Shown here: piece after piece, positions 33,845-43,272 of the stretch
How the letters are laid out: the number at the start of each line of letters is the position of its first letter
How positions within the stretch are numbered: position 1 is the first letter of the stretch
Origin: Salinicoccus albus DSM 19776
Lineage (GTDB): Bacteria; Bacillota; Bacilli; Staphylococcales; Salinicoccaceae
Direction: 5' to 3'
Length of the DNA stretch: 64,000 nucleotides
NCBI RefSeq assembly: GCF_000385175.1
Contig: NZ_ARQJ01000031.1
Location: 62,001-126,000 of the forward strand
The notes under the pieces: generated by a model
What the model saw: only the letters and a program-made list of their open reading frames with translations
Databases searched by the model: none
What the model was told of the DNA's origin: nothing
Position numbers and translations under genes: made by a program

Positions 33845-34726
33845 CTATTGATAATACGCCTGGAAAAACTTGAGCCACTCCTGTGTGGTGAAATTCATAT
33901 ACCGATCCTGATTCCAGATGACACCGAGCCGCCAACGGAGCCCCGGATCCCCAATTTCCACTGTGACTGAAGAACTTTTTAACAGACTGGCAACACTCTG
34001 AGGCATGATGCAGATACCCAGTCCGGCATCAATCATCTCCTCGATAAAATGCCGTTGCGCAGTCTTTGAAAAGATATTCGGCGTGAAACCGGCATTTTTA
34101 CATGCCGAAGTGATGATTTCATTCAGATAAAAATCCTCATTGAACATGATGAAATTTTCCGCTTTGAGTTGTTTCAATTGGACAGTATCCGCTTCGGCCA
34201 GCGGGTGATCTTGATTCACCACCAGACATAAAGGCTCTGTCAGAAAGTTGAAACTGTCAAAATACTGTCCTTCCGTCGGCAGTACAGTGATGCCGATATC
34301 AATATCATCCTGCCTGAGACGGGATTCAATCGTTCCGCTGCCGCTTTCAATCAGCTGAAAAGTGATTTCAGGATACATATCATGGAAATCCTTGATGATA
34401 CCCATCAGCCGGCTGACATCCATGATCGGCGGCAGACCAATTTTGATGTGACCCCGGCGCAGACCCACCATGTGCTTCAGATCATTCGACAGCTCCGAGT
34501 GACGCCTCAGAATTTCCTCACTCTGGTCAAGAAAAACCCTGCCCGCATCCGTGAGCACAATCTGCCTGCTGTTGCGGTCGAACAGACGCATCCCAAGTTC
34601 GGCTTCCACATCATGAATCGCCTTGCTGATCGTCGGTTGTGAAATATACAGCTGATTGGACGCTTCCGTCATACTGCCGTATCTGACAATCGCAGTGAAA
34701 TAACGCATATGTTTAATGTCCATCAC
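33845..34726 (-). CDS. LysR-family regulator, CidR-like
   Basis: 293-residue LysR protein: N-terminal winged helix MDIKHMRYFTAIVRYGSMTEASNQLYISQPTISKAI and a periplasmic-binding-like effector domain from about residue 92. The N-terminus is close to that of staphylococcal CidR, which responds to acetate/overflow metabolism and activates cid and acetoin-synthesis genes; no such targets are adjacent here. It has a GGGGGA site. Divergently placed M42 peptidase and symporter genes are 250 bases away, across a stray hairpin, and are not obviously its targets. Confidence 0.8.
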   Translation of the reverse strand: MMDIKHMRYFTAIVRYGSMTEASNQLYISQPTISKAIHDVEAELGMRLFDRNSRQIVLTDAGRVFLDQSEEILRRHSELSNDLKHMVGLRRGHIKIGLPPIMDVSRLMGIIKDFHDMYPEITFQLIESGSGTIESRLRQDDIDIGITVLPTEGQYFDSFNFLTEPLCLVVNQDHPLAEADTVQLKQLKAENFIMFNEDFYLNEIITSACKNAGFTPNIFSKTAQRHFIEEMIDAGLGICIMPQSVASLLKSSSVTVEIGDPGLRWRLGVIWNQDRYMNFTTQEWLKFFQAYYQ

Positions 34727-34824
34727 AATTCCCCCTTCAAACGGACACCGTTTGTCCGTATCGAATCATTACAAATACATCGAAATCCCTACGCAATATT
34801 ATCGTAAAACGAAAACATGAAAAA

Positions 34825-34854
34825 GAACACTCAAACGATTGTCGATTGAGTGTT
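34825..34854 (-). terminator. minus-strand terminator-like hairpin in a divergent intergenic region
   Basis: GAACACTCAA and TTGAGTGTTC form a 10-bp stem with a 10-nt loop; on the minus strand it is followed by TTTTTC. It would stop minus-strand transcripts entering the LysR gene from the right, where no minus-strand gene now exists. It is possibly a leftover of a displaced gene. Confidence 0.55.
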
Positions 34855-34976
34855 CACTTATCCACTCCATTCATTTTTATATGAATTGATATACAAATGT
34901 TGTAATTTGACTGTAATGATTAAATTCAATAATATTAATGACAGAAATATCTGAACATTTAAAAGGGGTTGTTTCT

Positions 34977-36059
34977 ATGGAATGGAAGTTTGAAACTCAA
35001 TTAAAAGAAAATATCCAAAAAGAATTACCAAACCTATTATCCTTGCACGGGGTGACTGGAAATGAGGAAAATGTAGCTGAATATGTAAAAAATGCAGCCA
35101 CACCCTTAGTCGATTCTATAAAAACAGATACTTTAGGAAATATCATTGCTTATAAAAAAGGTAATGCAAAGACAAAATTAATGGTCGCAGCACATATGGA
35201 TGAAATTGGACTCATTATTAAATATATTGATTCTAAAGGTTTTATATTTGCGGAACCCGTAGGAGGAGTCAGGGCGCAAAATTTATATGCCAGAGAATGT
35301 GAAATAAAAACAGATCGTTCAAACATTCCCGGCATTATTAATAGTATTCATCCTGGAAGACCATATGGAGATGACACTATCCCGGATACTAACAACTTTT
35401 TTATAGATATTGGAGCTGACAATCTTCAGGATATCCGGGATATGGGAGTGGAAATTGGACAGCCAGTTAAATTCAAATATTCTTTTCAGAAATTAAACAA
35501 TAAAATATCTGGAACCGGGTTGGACAATAGACTACTGATATTTATCTTAATAGAAGTATTAAAAATGATTGATTTAGAAGAAGCAAATGAAATTCCAGAT
35601 ATTTATGCCGCTTTTACTGCCCAAGAGGAGGTCGGAGGAAGAGGCGCGAAAACTGCAACGTATCAAATTAAACCGGACATTGCTTTAGCCCTCGATATAA
35701 CAATGGCAAATGATTTACCTAAAAACCATGAAAGTGAATTCATTTCCAGTATTGGGGATGGGCCTGCTATAAAAGTCATGGATAATATTAAAAGAGCGAT
35801 GATTGGTCAGGTAGTAACCAGAAAGACAATCAACGAGCTTAAAGGGATTGCGTTTGAGCATAATATTCCATTTCAGCTAGAGGTGCAGGCGGCAGGATCA
35901 ACAGATGGAGCAGCTATCCATACTGAAGGAGAAGGTGTACCGACCGGCGCCATATGTCTCCCCACCCGTTATGTCCATGCATATGAGCTCGCCTCTATCG
36001 ATGACATCATTAACTACAGTAAATTGTTGTATGAAAGTATAAAGTATTATAAAAATTAA
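34977..36059 (+). CDS. M42-family metallo-aminopeptidase
   Basis: 360-residue dinuclear zinc/cobalt aminopeptidase of the M42 (TET/glutamyl aminopeptidase) family. Metal and catalytic residues are in order: AAHMDEIG, GTGLDNR, AQEEVGGRGA with the catalytic Glu, ALDITMAND, and PTRYVHAYE. The frame is open to 34938, but ATG 34977 follows AAAAGGGG by 8 bases. Base composition is clearly more AT-rich than the flanking genes, shared with the sodium symporter 32 bases downstream, suggesting joint acquisition. The pair may import and trim a peptide or amino-acid conjugate. Confidence 0.87.
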   Translation: MEWKFETQLKENIQKELPNLLSLHGVTGNEENVAEYVKNAATPLVDSIKTDTLGNIIAYKKGNAKTKLMVAAHMDEIGLIIKYIDSKGFIFAEPVGGVRAQNLYARECEIKTDRSNIPGIINSIHPGRPYGDDTIPDTNNFFIDIGADNLQDIRDMGVEIGQPVKFKYSFQKLNNKISGTGLDNRLLIFILIEVLKMIDLEEANEIPDIYAAFTAQEEVGGRGAKTATYQIKPDIALALDITMANDLPKNHESEFISSIGDGPAIKVMDNIKRAMIGQVVTRKTINELKGIAFEHNIPFQLEVQAAGSTDGAAIHTEGEGVPTGAICLPTRYVHAYELASIDDIINYSKLLYESIKYYKN

Positions 36060-36091
36060 CGCTGAAGTACTTCTAAAAAGGAGGGATTCTT

Positions 36092-37720
36092 GTGTCTATA
36101 ACCTATATTGTACCTATAATATATTTAATCCTAATGCTGATTATAGGTTTTATCCTGTCAAGAAAACAACAAAGCCGCTCCGATTTTTACGTTGCATCCA
36201 ATCAAATGAATTCCAGTGTATTATTTGCAACAATCTTTTCTACAGTTGTCGGTGCTAACACATATATGGGCTTTAGCGGGGAAGTGTATGAGCTGGGCTT
36301 TTCTCATATATGGATGTTAGTCGCTGCAGGTTCAGCATACTATGTCTTATTTTTCATATCAGGAAAAATAAGACATATAGCAAAATACCATGAAGTATTT
36401 ACTCTGCCGGATATGATGGAAGTTAGATATTCCAGATCGGTTGCAATTTGGACTACAATTTTTTCATTCATCGGCTTAATAGGTGGCGCTGGAGGAAGTA
36501 TTTTAGGTATAGGAATTATACTGAATTCCACTTTAGGCATTGATACGAACCTGGCCATTTTAATAACAGCTGTTATCACTATCGTTTATACAACTTTCGG
36601 CGGTCTGATGGGCGTAGCCTGGACGGACTGGGCACAATCCGTAATAATGGTATTAGGTTTGATTTTAGTTGTTATTTTTGGAATTATTTTAATAGAACCT
36701 AATTTGGGCCCTGTTGAATCTTTTACAAACGTTACTGATTCATTGAGCAGCCATTTAGAATCAGGCCAATTAAGTTTCATAAAAGGGGTTACCTTCTTTA
36801 TTGTAATGGGTTGGTGGCTGACATTTCTTCCTCTTAATACAATATCTCAAACATCAATACAAAGAGTATATTCTGCGAAAAGCGAAAAAGTAATTAAGAG
36901 AATCAGTTTATTGATGGTAATCTTTGTGGGACTGTTTATGAGTTTTGCTTTAGCCTTAGTAGGAATAATGGGGAAAATATACTTACCTGACCTGGATAAT
37001 CCAGAAGCAGTATTCCCTTTGCTCGCTTTGGAAGTAGTTAATCCATGGGTAGGTATAATTATCGTAACTGGGATATTAGGTGCAGCAATGTCTACAGTCG
37101 ATTCTAATTTACTTGGGGCTTCTATTCATATTTCAAGAGATGTATATGAAAGATACAAAAAAGGCAGAGATGAGGCAGTAAGTGAGGAACAGGGGATTAA
37201 ATTATCCAGATGGGCGATCGTCACACTTGGTGTCATTAGTACTATTGCGGCTATATTGACGCCTTCCATTATGGATCTGTTGGTAGGTACAATGCAGATA
37301 TTTGGCGGCGCGACCTTTGCGCCTATTATCGCCGGCTTATACTGGAAAAGGGCGAATTCCAACGGGGCCCTGGCCGGTATAATCTTAGGCGGATCCAGTA
37401 CCATTCTTGCTCAAGTTTTAAATTCAGAATACGCAGTGATTATCGGGGTTATTATATCTTTAGTTTCTTTAGTAATAGTCAGTATTTTTACCAAAGAAGA
37501 AAACACTCTATCGCATGTATTTGATTTTAAATCGATTACGAATAAAGATTATATCGCTCTATCATTTGTTTTGTTATTTTTTGTTTTATTCTTGTTAGGT
37601 TTAACCAGCCTTTCGCTATGGCCAATATTAATAATCTTAGCTTTAGCAGGTATGACATTTGCCCTTATAATGATGCTAATATTAGTCATCCCCAAAAAGG
37701 AGGATGACAATACAAAATAA
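36092..37720 (+). CDS. sodium:solute symporter family protein
   Basis: 542-residue SSS-family transporter with about 13 transmembrane segments. Family cues are the N-terminal DFYVASNQMNSSVLFATIFSTVVGANTYMG, GLMGVAWTDWAQ and the sodium-site region GILGAAMSTVDSNLLGAS. It starts at GTG 36092 after AAGGAGGG. Substrate unknown; it follows an M42 peptidase in an AT-rich block, so an amino acid, short peptide or derived amide is likely. A different SSS protein at 43273 serves the sulfoquinovose cluster. Confidence 0.85.
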   Translation: MSITYIVPIIYLILMLIIGFILSRKQQSRSDFYVASNQMNSSVLFATIFSTVVGANTYMGFSGEVYELGFSHIWMLVAAGSAYYVLFFISGKIRHIAKYHEVFTLPDMMEVRYSRSVAIWTTIFSFIGLIGGAGGSILGIGIILNSTLGIDTNLAILITAVITIVYTTFGGLMGVAWTDWAQSVIMVLGLILVVIFGIILIEPNLGPVESFTNVTDSLSSHLESGQLSFIKGVTFFIVMGWWLTFLPLNTISQTSIQRVYSAKSEKVIKRISLLMVIFVGLFMSFALALVGIMGKIYLPDLDNPEAVFPLLALEVVNPWVGIIIVTGILGAAMSTVDSNLLGASIHISRDVYERYKKGRDEAVSEEQGIKLSRWAIVTLGVISTIAAILTPSIMDLLVGTMQIFGGATFAPIIAGLYWKRANSNGALAGIILGGSSTILAQVLNSEYAVIIGVIISLVSLVIVSIFTKEENTLSHVFDFKSITNKDYIALSFVLLFFVLFLLGLTSLSLWPILIILALAGMTFALIMMLILVIPKKEDDNTK

Positions 37721-37740
37721 ATAATCATACAAATTCACAT

Positions 37741-37777
37741 GATGCATGGTCTTTTTAGGATTAAAATACCATGCATC
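37741..37777. terminator. bidirectional hairpin between convergent units
   Basis: GATGCATGGT and ACCATGCATC flank a 17-nt T- and A-rich loop. It separates the symporter from the sulfoquinovose operon, which ends from the other side. Confidence 0.65.
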
Positions 37778-37819
37778 ATTCATAGACAAAACATCATTTG
37801 ACCGTCAGAGGCATTTTTT

Positions 37820-38554
37820 CTACCTTTTCAGATCAATGCTGTATTGATATTTATCACTTCTATACTTGGTCTTGGTAAATTCTATGGGATGGTCATTCAT
37901 ACCGAAGCTTAGGCGGGTCATTTCCAACAGGGCTTCCCCGGGTCTGATGCCCAGTAAATCCGCTTCTTCAATCGTGGCGTTTATGGCGCGTATATTCTCC
38001 TGTGCATTTTTTAAATATATATTATGTGCTTCCAATACATCATAATAATTCACCTGATTCAGATCATGCCTGATCAAAAGCTCACCGATGTCTTTTGGCC
38101 ACGATGTCTTTTCTATGGCAATCGGTACATCATCGGCAAAACGGATTCTCTCTATCAAAAGGATTTCTTCCGCCTGACTGACATTCAATTCTGTTTTTTC
38201 CTGATACAGAGTCGCTCTGAATTCTGAACGGATCAGCCTTGAATGAGGCACCTGTCCTTTTGAACGCACCTCTTCTGCAAATCCTTTCAATCGCCCCAGG
38301 CTCCCCAAAAGATTTTGAGGCTTTACAATGGTCCCTCTGCCTTGTGTTTTTTTGAGCATTTCATTTTGCACAAGAATATTTATAGCCTGCCGAATGGTTG
38401 TCCGGCTGACACGGAATTCATTGATCAGCGCCTGCTCCGTGGGTATGAGGGTATCAGGTGCCCATATGCCCTTTTGGATGCGCGCCACCAATATATCTTT
38501 AACCTGGAGATAAAGTGCCTCATCGTCTCTGAAGTTATAATTCTCTTTTTCCAT
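37820..38554 (-). CDS. GntR/UTRA regulator of the sulfoquinovose cluster
   Basis: About 244 residues: GntR winged helix (DTLIPTEQALINEFRVSRTTIRQAINILVQ, GRGTIVKPQ) and a UTRA effector domain ending in TKYRSDKYQY. ATG 38554 behind AAGGAGAG is preferred; the frame continues to 38608 but would overlap the kinase more. It overlaps the end of the PfkA-like gene by 20 bases and is the last gene of the minus-strand operon, so it is probably the cluster-specific repressor responding to a sulfosugar intermediate. The effector assignment is inference. Confidence 0.82.
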   Translation of the reverse strand: MEKENYNFRDDEALYLQVKDILVARIQKGIWAPDTLIPTEQALINEFRVSRTTIRQAINILVQNEMLKKTQGRGTIVKPQNLLGSLGRLKGFAEEVRSKGQVPHSRLIRSEFRATLYQEKTELNVSQAEEILLIERIRFADDVPIAIEKTSWPKDIGELLIRHDLNQVNYYDVLEAHNIYLKNAQENIRAINATIEEADLLGIRPGEALLEMTRLSFGMNDHPIEFTKTKYRSDKYQYSIDLKR

Positions 38555-39707
38555 CGTTCTCTCTCCTTGGTGCAAGTGAAGGATATGACACCATTTTGTT
38601 GTCAACAAGCGGCTTTAACCAATTGTAATAAGCGGATAGATCTGAAGAAAATTGTTCGGGCATCTGACGCTCTCCATAGTCAGCCACTGCCTTCAAACTG
38701 ACCGGTTCAATATTTATATGATAATGAGCATCATCACTCCTTTGAAATGCAGCCATCATATCAGTAAGCCCTGCTTTAACCCATTTTCCGCCTGCCGCTC
38801 CGGCCTGGTATGCTTCCTCCCTGTCTGTTTCAGTGACCAGCGCTGACGCACTGCGCTGATTCATGCCTAACAATTCCGATCTTGAAGTAAACCCCAGTTC
38901 TTTTTGTATCTCCGCTTCAATGCCGGCGGAAATCCCGCCCAGCACAGGACGCCCATTGATTACTTTGCGGTTCATTTGGCTCCCGCTGTCCCACTGTACC
39001 CCTTCGCTTGTGACAATCAAAGCACATCCATATTTATTAACTGAAGCTTCAACGCTTTTTAGTAAATCCTGTTTTACAAGCTTCTGTTCCGGTATAGCGA
39101 TAAAATGAGGACCGTCTTCCTCATAGGCTTTAAATAAACCGGAGGCAGCTGCAAGCCAGCCTGTGTTCCTCCCCATTGTTTCGAGTATACGCACCTGCTC
39201 GAAGTTTTTCATTGCATACAGGTCACGGCCCATATCCAGTGTCGCGCGGGCAATATAATTAGCAGCACTTGCGAATCCAGGTGCATGGTCCGTACATCCC
39301 AGATCATTATCCACTGTTTTCGGCAGACCGATGACCTGCAGCTGATAATTCCTCTCCATCGTTTTCTGCTCTATTTTTCTCAATGCTTCCATCGTCCCAT
39401 TGCCGCCGATCACAACTAAAGCATCTGCATTCAATCGCTTAAGGTTATCTGCACAGGCTTCCAGCTTTACCCCATCCAGAGCGTATCTGCCTGAACCCAG
39501 GCATGCCCCCGGTATATTTTTGTGACTGAGTATCCAATCAAGCACATACGAATCATCATTCAGAAAACGGTTCTGACTTAATCCCTCATATCCCTGTTTG
39601 AGGAATGTCAGGGAATTTTCCTCCATCAGTGCTTCGGTGAGGCCGGCCAGCGTTGCGTTCATCACAGATGTCGGACCGCCAGCCTGGCCAATTACAATAT
39701 TCTTCAT
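38535..39707 (-). CDS. PfkA-family sugar phosphate kinase, candidate sulfofructose kinase
   Basis: 390-residue 6-phosphofructokinase-superfamily protein: AGGPTSVMNATL, GGNGTMEAL in place of the usual GGDGS/T or GGDD, the catalytic-base motif PKTVDND, MGRNTGW and GMNQRSASAL. The PKTxDND and long C-terminus resemble the PPi-dependent or mixed-type branch rather than bacterial ATP-PFK. Its place between a sulfoquinovosidase/isomerase pair and the regulator suggests it phosphorylates 6-deoxy-6-sulfofructose at C1. The Asp-to-Asn change at the phosphoryl-donor loop is unusual. Preferred start ATG 39707; a GTG at 39725 overlaps the upstream stop. Confidence 0.8.
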   Translation of the reverse strand: MKNIVIGQAGGPTSVMNATLAGLTEALMEENSLTFLKQGYEGLSQNRFLNDDSYVLDWILSHKNIPGACLGSGRYALDGVKLEACADNLKRLNADALVVIGGNGTMEALRKIEQKTMERNYQLQVIGLPKTVDNDLGCTDHAPGFASAANYIARATLDMGRDLYAMKNFEQVRILETMGRNTGWLAAASGLFKAYEEDGPHFIAIPEQKLVKQDLLKSVEASVNKYGCALIVTSEGVQWDSGSQMNRKVINGRPVLGGISAGIEAEIQKELGFTSRSELLGMNQRSASALVTETDREEAYQAGAAGGKWVKAGLTDMMAAFQRSDDAHYHINIEPVSLKAVADYGERQMPEQFSSDLSAYYNWLKPLVDNKMVSYPSLAPRRENDGKREL

Positions 39708-39721
39708 ACGCCTGCTCCCTT

Positions 39722-41146
39722 TCACTCCGTTCTGTAGACAATCGTTTTGAGTCCGAGCTGATGCCCCAGTTCAATCAGCTGATCGGAAACATCGGCATAC
39801 ACAAGCGCATAGTGGGGCTCCATACCTTCTTCAATCAGCTCGGAAACAGTTTCAGTGACATTGGTGTCAAACGCCACTTCTACTGAAGTGCCGTTAAATC
39901 TTTGGGGCACGTCCAATGCGTTGCCGTTCATCACCAGCAGCTGATATCCACCCGCCGAATAACTCACTCTGAATATGGTCACCTTACCCGGCTTCAAACC
40001 GAACTCCATCGTAAAACCGAGCTTCCTGTTTGGGTGCACCCCTGCCCTGGCGCCTTCCTGCGGGCGCGCCAGTGAATATGCTCCTGCCCCGCAATGCCAG
40101 AACACTGCGGAGTTGCTTTCCTGGTTGACATGGACAAGATCCCCCAAATATGGCGGATGTCCTTCGGAGAGCTCCTGAAGGATATACATGGATACTGAAC
40201 CGTGAATATCCGATTCACATGCTGAAACGATGCCATCTTCAGTAAATTGTGACAGTGTTGAACAGGCAGCGGCCCCCAGCTGGTTAAAGAATTCCGGATA
40301 ACACCTGACCGCGATACCATTGATATCCTTCTCTTCAATTTCTTCTTTAAGGTAAGTTGAAAACTGGGCAAACCGCTCGACCGTCTCTGCATTTCTTTTG
40401 AGGCCGACCACCTGTTCCTCTGCCCGATCGATCGCTTTTTCCCATCTCTCACGAGGAATATTGACACAGTCTTCTAAAATCGCCTCCAAATCATAATAGT
40501 TTACAGTGACACCCAGCGTTTTCCTTAATGCCTGATCATCCGCACCCGAAAAATAAAATCCTGGCGGGTGTTCGCCGATCACGCCAATATTAATTGACTT
40601 TAAATCCTCTATCAGGCTGCTGACTTTCTGTTTATCCCGGGGTTCTAAAACAGTCGTCAGGTCTTTATTTCTCGTCGGATATTGTTCTTTTTCCTCAAAA
40701 TGGCTGATGTAGCCAACTAAGTTTTCTTTCACGTCTTTTTCCTGGGCGTTCCCCAGTATGAATGCGTAAGGGTGATTCGAATATCTCAAATGGTGGCTGG
40801 TACTGTTGCCGCCAGTCAGTGAATTCAGTTGGAGTCTCCCCCCAATTTCAGGTTCACGTATACTCCAGACAATAACAGGCGCGCTGACGCTCTGGATTAA
40901 TGCTTCAGCAGCTTCTGCATCGGCAAAGGTAACGCTCTGATAGATGGATAATTCTATCTTTTCAGTATCGATTTCATCCAGAAACCCATTGAGTTCGTCA
41001 GGCGATGTGACCACACCGTCCGGCTCATAAACTGAATTCGATAATTCATTTAACAGTTTAGAACTTTCTTTTCTTTGTTTTTCCCCTTCCTCCATATTGA
41101 AGGTTTTCTTACCCACCGGAATGTACAAAATATTTTTATCACTCAT
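39722..41146 (-). CDS. L-fucose isomerase-like protein, candidate sulfoquinovose isomerase
   Basis: 474-residue protein of the L-fucose/L-arabinose isomerase superfamily. The C-terminal half shows the expected metal-site features: CYPEFFNQLGAAACSTLSQ with Glu, ACESDIHGSVS with Glu and Asp, and AVFWHCGAGA with His. E. coli uses the unrelated AGE-fold YihS for sulfoquinovose isomerisation; FucI-like isomerases perform this step in several Gram-positive sulfoglycolysis variants. Position next to a sulfoquinovosidase and a PfkA-type kinase supports the same role. Another aldose-ketose pair remains possible. Confidence 0.75.
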   Translation of the reverse strand: MSDKNILYIPVGKKTFNMEEGEKQRKESSKLLNELSNSVYEPDGVVTSPDELNGFLDEIDTEKIELSIYQSVTFADAEAAEALIQSVSAPVIVWSIREPEIGGRLQLNSLTGGNSTSHHLRYSNHPYAFILGNAQEKDVKENLVGYISHFEEKEQYPTRNKDLTTVLEPRDKQKVSSLIEDLKSINIGVIGEHPPGFYFSGADDQALRKTLGVTVNYYDLEAILEDCVNIPRERWEKAIDRAEEQVVGLKRNAETVERFAQFSTYLKEEIEEKDINGIAVRCYPEFFNQLGAAACSTLSQFTEDGIVSACESDIHGSVSMYILQELSEGHPPYLGDLVHVNQESNSAVFWHCGAGAYSLARPQEGARAGVHPNRKLGFTMEFGLKPGKVTIFRVSYSAGGYQLLVMNGNALDVPQRFNGTSVEVAFDTNVTETVSELIEEGMEPHYALVYADVSDQLIELGHQLGLKTIVYRTE

Positions 41147-41197
41147 TCGATTACACGCTCCTCATAAGAAATTTTGAATTCACGCTGACATCGATCA

Positions 41198-43249
41198 TTA
41201 TGATTGAAACCCATTTAACGCTCCGACTTTTTCAAACAGTCCGGCGTCCGCTGACTGCGCTTTATAGAATACTGGCGGTCTGCCTAACGGGGCTTCTATA
41301 CTGATAAAACCGCCATTAAATCTTTGGCCGCTCCATAAATGAATCCAGTCATCGTCTGGCAGATATACTTCCCAGGCGCCGGCATCTTTCTCATATACCG
41401 GAGCCACCAGTAATTCTGCCCCTAACATATACTGATACTGAACATCATAACTGTACGCGTCATTTTCATATTCATAGAACAGCGGACGCTGCACTGGCAA
41501 ACCTGTCTCTGAGTTTTCTTTCACACATTTCTTAATGTACGGAGACAGTGTTGTGTAAATGTCCGTCATTTTCTTAAGATGGCTAAACGTTTCCCAGTCA
41601 CTGTCATATTGGAAACAATCCTCCGGCCGGTTGCCTTCATGTGTTCTCATCACTGGTGTAAAAGCGGCCATCTCAGTCCAGCGCATAAGCAGCTCCTTAC
41701 TTCTTTTGTTGCCATGCAAACTTGTATAACCTCCAATATCAGAGTGGTGGAGACCCATGCCGCTTACCCCTGCAGATAATGCGGCCGGAATCACGGAAGC
41801 CAGCCCGTCATCGATGCTCCAGTTCACACTCTGATCGCCTGCCCAAAGGAGTGGACAGTTCGATTGTATCCCAGTGTAACCCGCTCTCATGAAAAAGACG
41901 ATATCCCCGGCCCGATCGGATTCTGCCACAGCCTCCCTGTTAATTTCCGCCCACAGTTTTGGCCATTCGTTATGTCTTTTTAATGCTGAGGACCCATCGT
42001 GGAGCACCACATCTGTCGGCAGATATTCTCCAAAATCCGCCATCCATCCCGACATCCCTAAATCAATCAAATAGTCTTTGATCACTTTTTTGTACCAGGT
42101 CACGGCTTTTGGATTCGTAAAATCCACCACCCCACAGTAAAACTCCCCAAAGTCGACCAGGTAATCCGCGCCCGCTTCATTTTTTGCCAAAAGGTTCAGC
42201 GCCTGCGCTTCTTTGAACAACATGCCATCATCCACCAGATAAGGATTGATGTAACCCATGAATTTTATATTTCTGTGATTCCATTCTTTTATCTTTGTAT
42301 CCAACTCCGGATACTGGCGCGCGTCCCATTGCCAGTTCCATTGCAGCCGTTTACCGAAAGAGGTCGTTCTTCTGCCCTGCCAGTCCTGGAGCCAGACGGC
42401 GCCTACTTTCAAGCCGGCCTCTTTTGCTTCATCCAGCTTCTGTTCAACGACCTCAGTGCCGCCCTGGATACCCAGCCAGACACCATTGTAAGTCCATGCC
42501 GGCAATTCAGGCTGTCTGCCCAATAAGCAAGTCAGTTTCCCCTGAAGATCCTTAAACGTGTCGGCCACAGCAAACACAATCGAATTGGGGACTTCCCAAA
42601 AGTGCAGTTCATGAAAATCATTGTTTTCAAAATTAAAATCAGCGTATGCGGTCGTCTCTGAATGACAGAAATATTTTTCGGTAGATATGAATGTCGGCTG
42701 TGGATAGTTTGTGTTGTAGTAATCCCCGCCCGCCTTATCCTTCACATCGGCCTGGAAGGTTGTATAGGTCTTCTTATTTCTGCCGACGCCGGGTTCAGAT
42801 GTCCAAAGCGGGAAATTTTTACCCTTGAGATTAAAATAGGACAATTGCTCTCCACAGCCATAGACTTTTTCTTCTGCGGTCGAAGGGATCCTTATCCAGC
42901 AGCGGTTATACCAGTCATTCCACTGTTCAAAATTCAGATAAAGGGAACCTTTGTCTTCCTTAATCTCCGTTGTAACCACTATATGGTCATCATTGGGATG
43001 CAAATGCCATTGGATGAGAATTTTATGATCTGTTTGTTCGATCGTCTCCGGATACAAGGGGAATCTTTCCGATACATAATCATTCATCTCGAAATTTCCC
43101 CGGTACATTTTTATATCTTCATGACCCTTTCCAATGAACAGCGCCGGGTTTTGTCTGGAGTGCTGGAATAATAATCTGTCAAAATATCTTAGCTCAAACG
43201 TACGTCCGTCACTGACAACATTGACGCCATGCAGAGCATTCACCATCAT
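41198..43249 (-). CDS. yihQ: GH31 sulfoquinovosidase, YihQ type
   Basis: 683-residue glycoside hydrolase family 31 enzyme releasing sulfoquinovose from sulfoquinovosyl glycerol or diacylglycerol. The YihQ-specific sulfonate-recognition region is present (LQDWQGRRTTSFGKRLQW, supplying the Gln, Arg and Trp of the pocket), as are the nucleophile in WMADFGEYLPTD, the acid/base in LLWAGDQSVNW and HHSDIGGYT with the Tyr. General alpha-glucosidases lack this combination. It starts behind AAAGGAA and lies between the symporter and the isomerase. No signal peptide, so hydrolysis is cytoplasmic after uptake of the glycoside. Confidence 0.9.
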   Translation of the reverse strand: MMVNALHGVNVVSDGRTFELRYFDRLLFQHSRQNPALFIGKGHEDIKMYRGNFEMNDYVSERFPLYPETIEQTDHKILIQWHLHPNDDHIVVTTEIKEDKGSLYLNFEQWNDWYNRCWIRIPSTAEEKVYGCGEQLSYFNLKGKNFPLWTSEPGVGRNKKTYTTFQADVKDKAGGDYYNTNYPQPTFISTEKYFCHSETTAYADFNFENNDFHELHFWEVPNSIVFAVADTFKDLQGKLTCLLGRQPELPAWTYNGVWLGIQGGTEVVEQKLDEAKEAGLKVGAVWLQDWQGRRTTSFGKRLQWNWQWDARQYPELDTKIKEWNHRNIKFMGYINPYLVDDGMLFKEAQALNLLAKNEAGADYLVDFGEFYCGVVDFTNPKAVTWYKKVIKDYLIDLGMSGWMADFGEYLPTDVVLHDGSSALKRHNEWPKLWAEINREAVAESDRAGDIVFFMRAGYTGIQSNCPLLWAGDQSVNWSIDDGLASVIPAALSAGVSGMGLHHSDIGGYTSLHGNKRSKELLMRWTEMAAFTPVMRTHEGNRPEDCFQYDSDWETFSHLKKMTDIYTTLSPYIKKCVKENSETGLPVQRPLFYEYENDAYSYDVQYQYMLGAELLVAPVYEKDAGAWEVYLPDDDWIHLWSGQRFNGGFISIEAPLGRPPVFYKAQSADAGLFEKVGALNGFQS

Positions 43250-43272
43250 AAAACGTTCCTTTCAAATAAGTA

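Noticed and set aside
34938-34976. ATG 34938 as start of the M42 peptidase
   Set aside because: No ribosome site; AAAAGGGG is correctly spaced only for ATG 34977.
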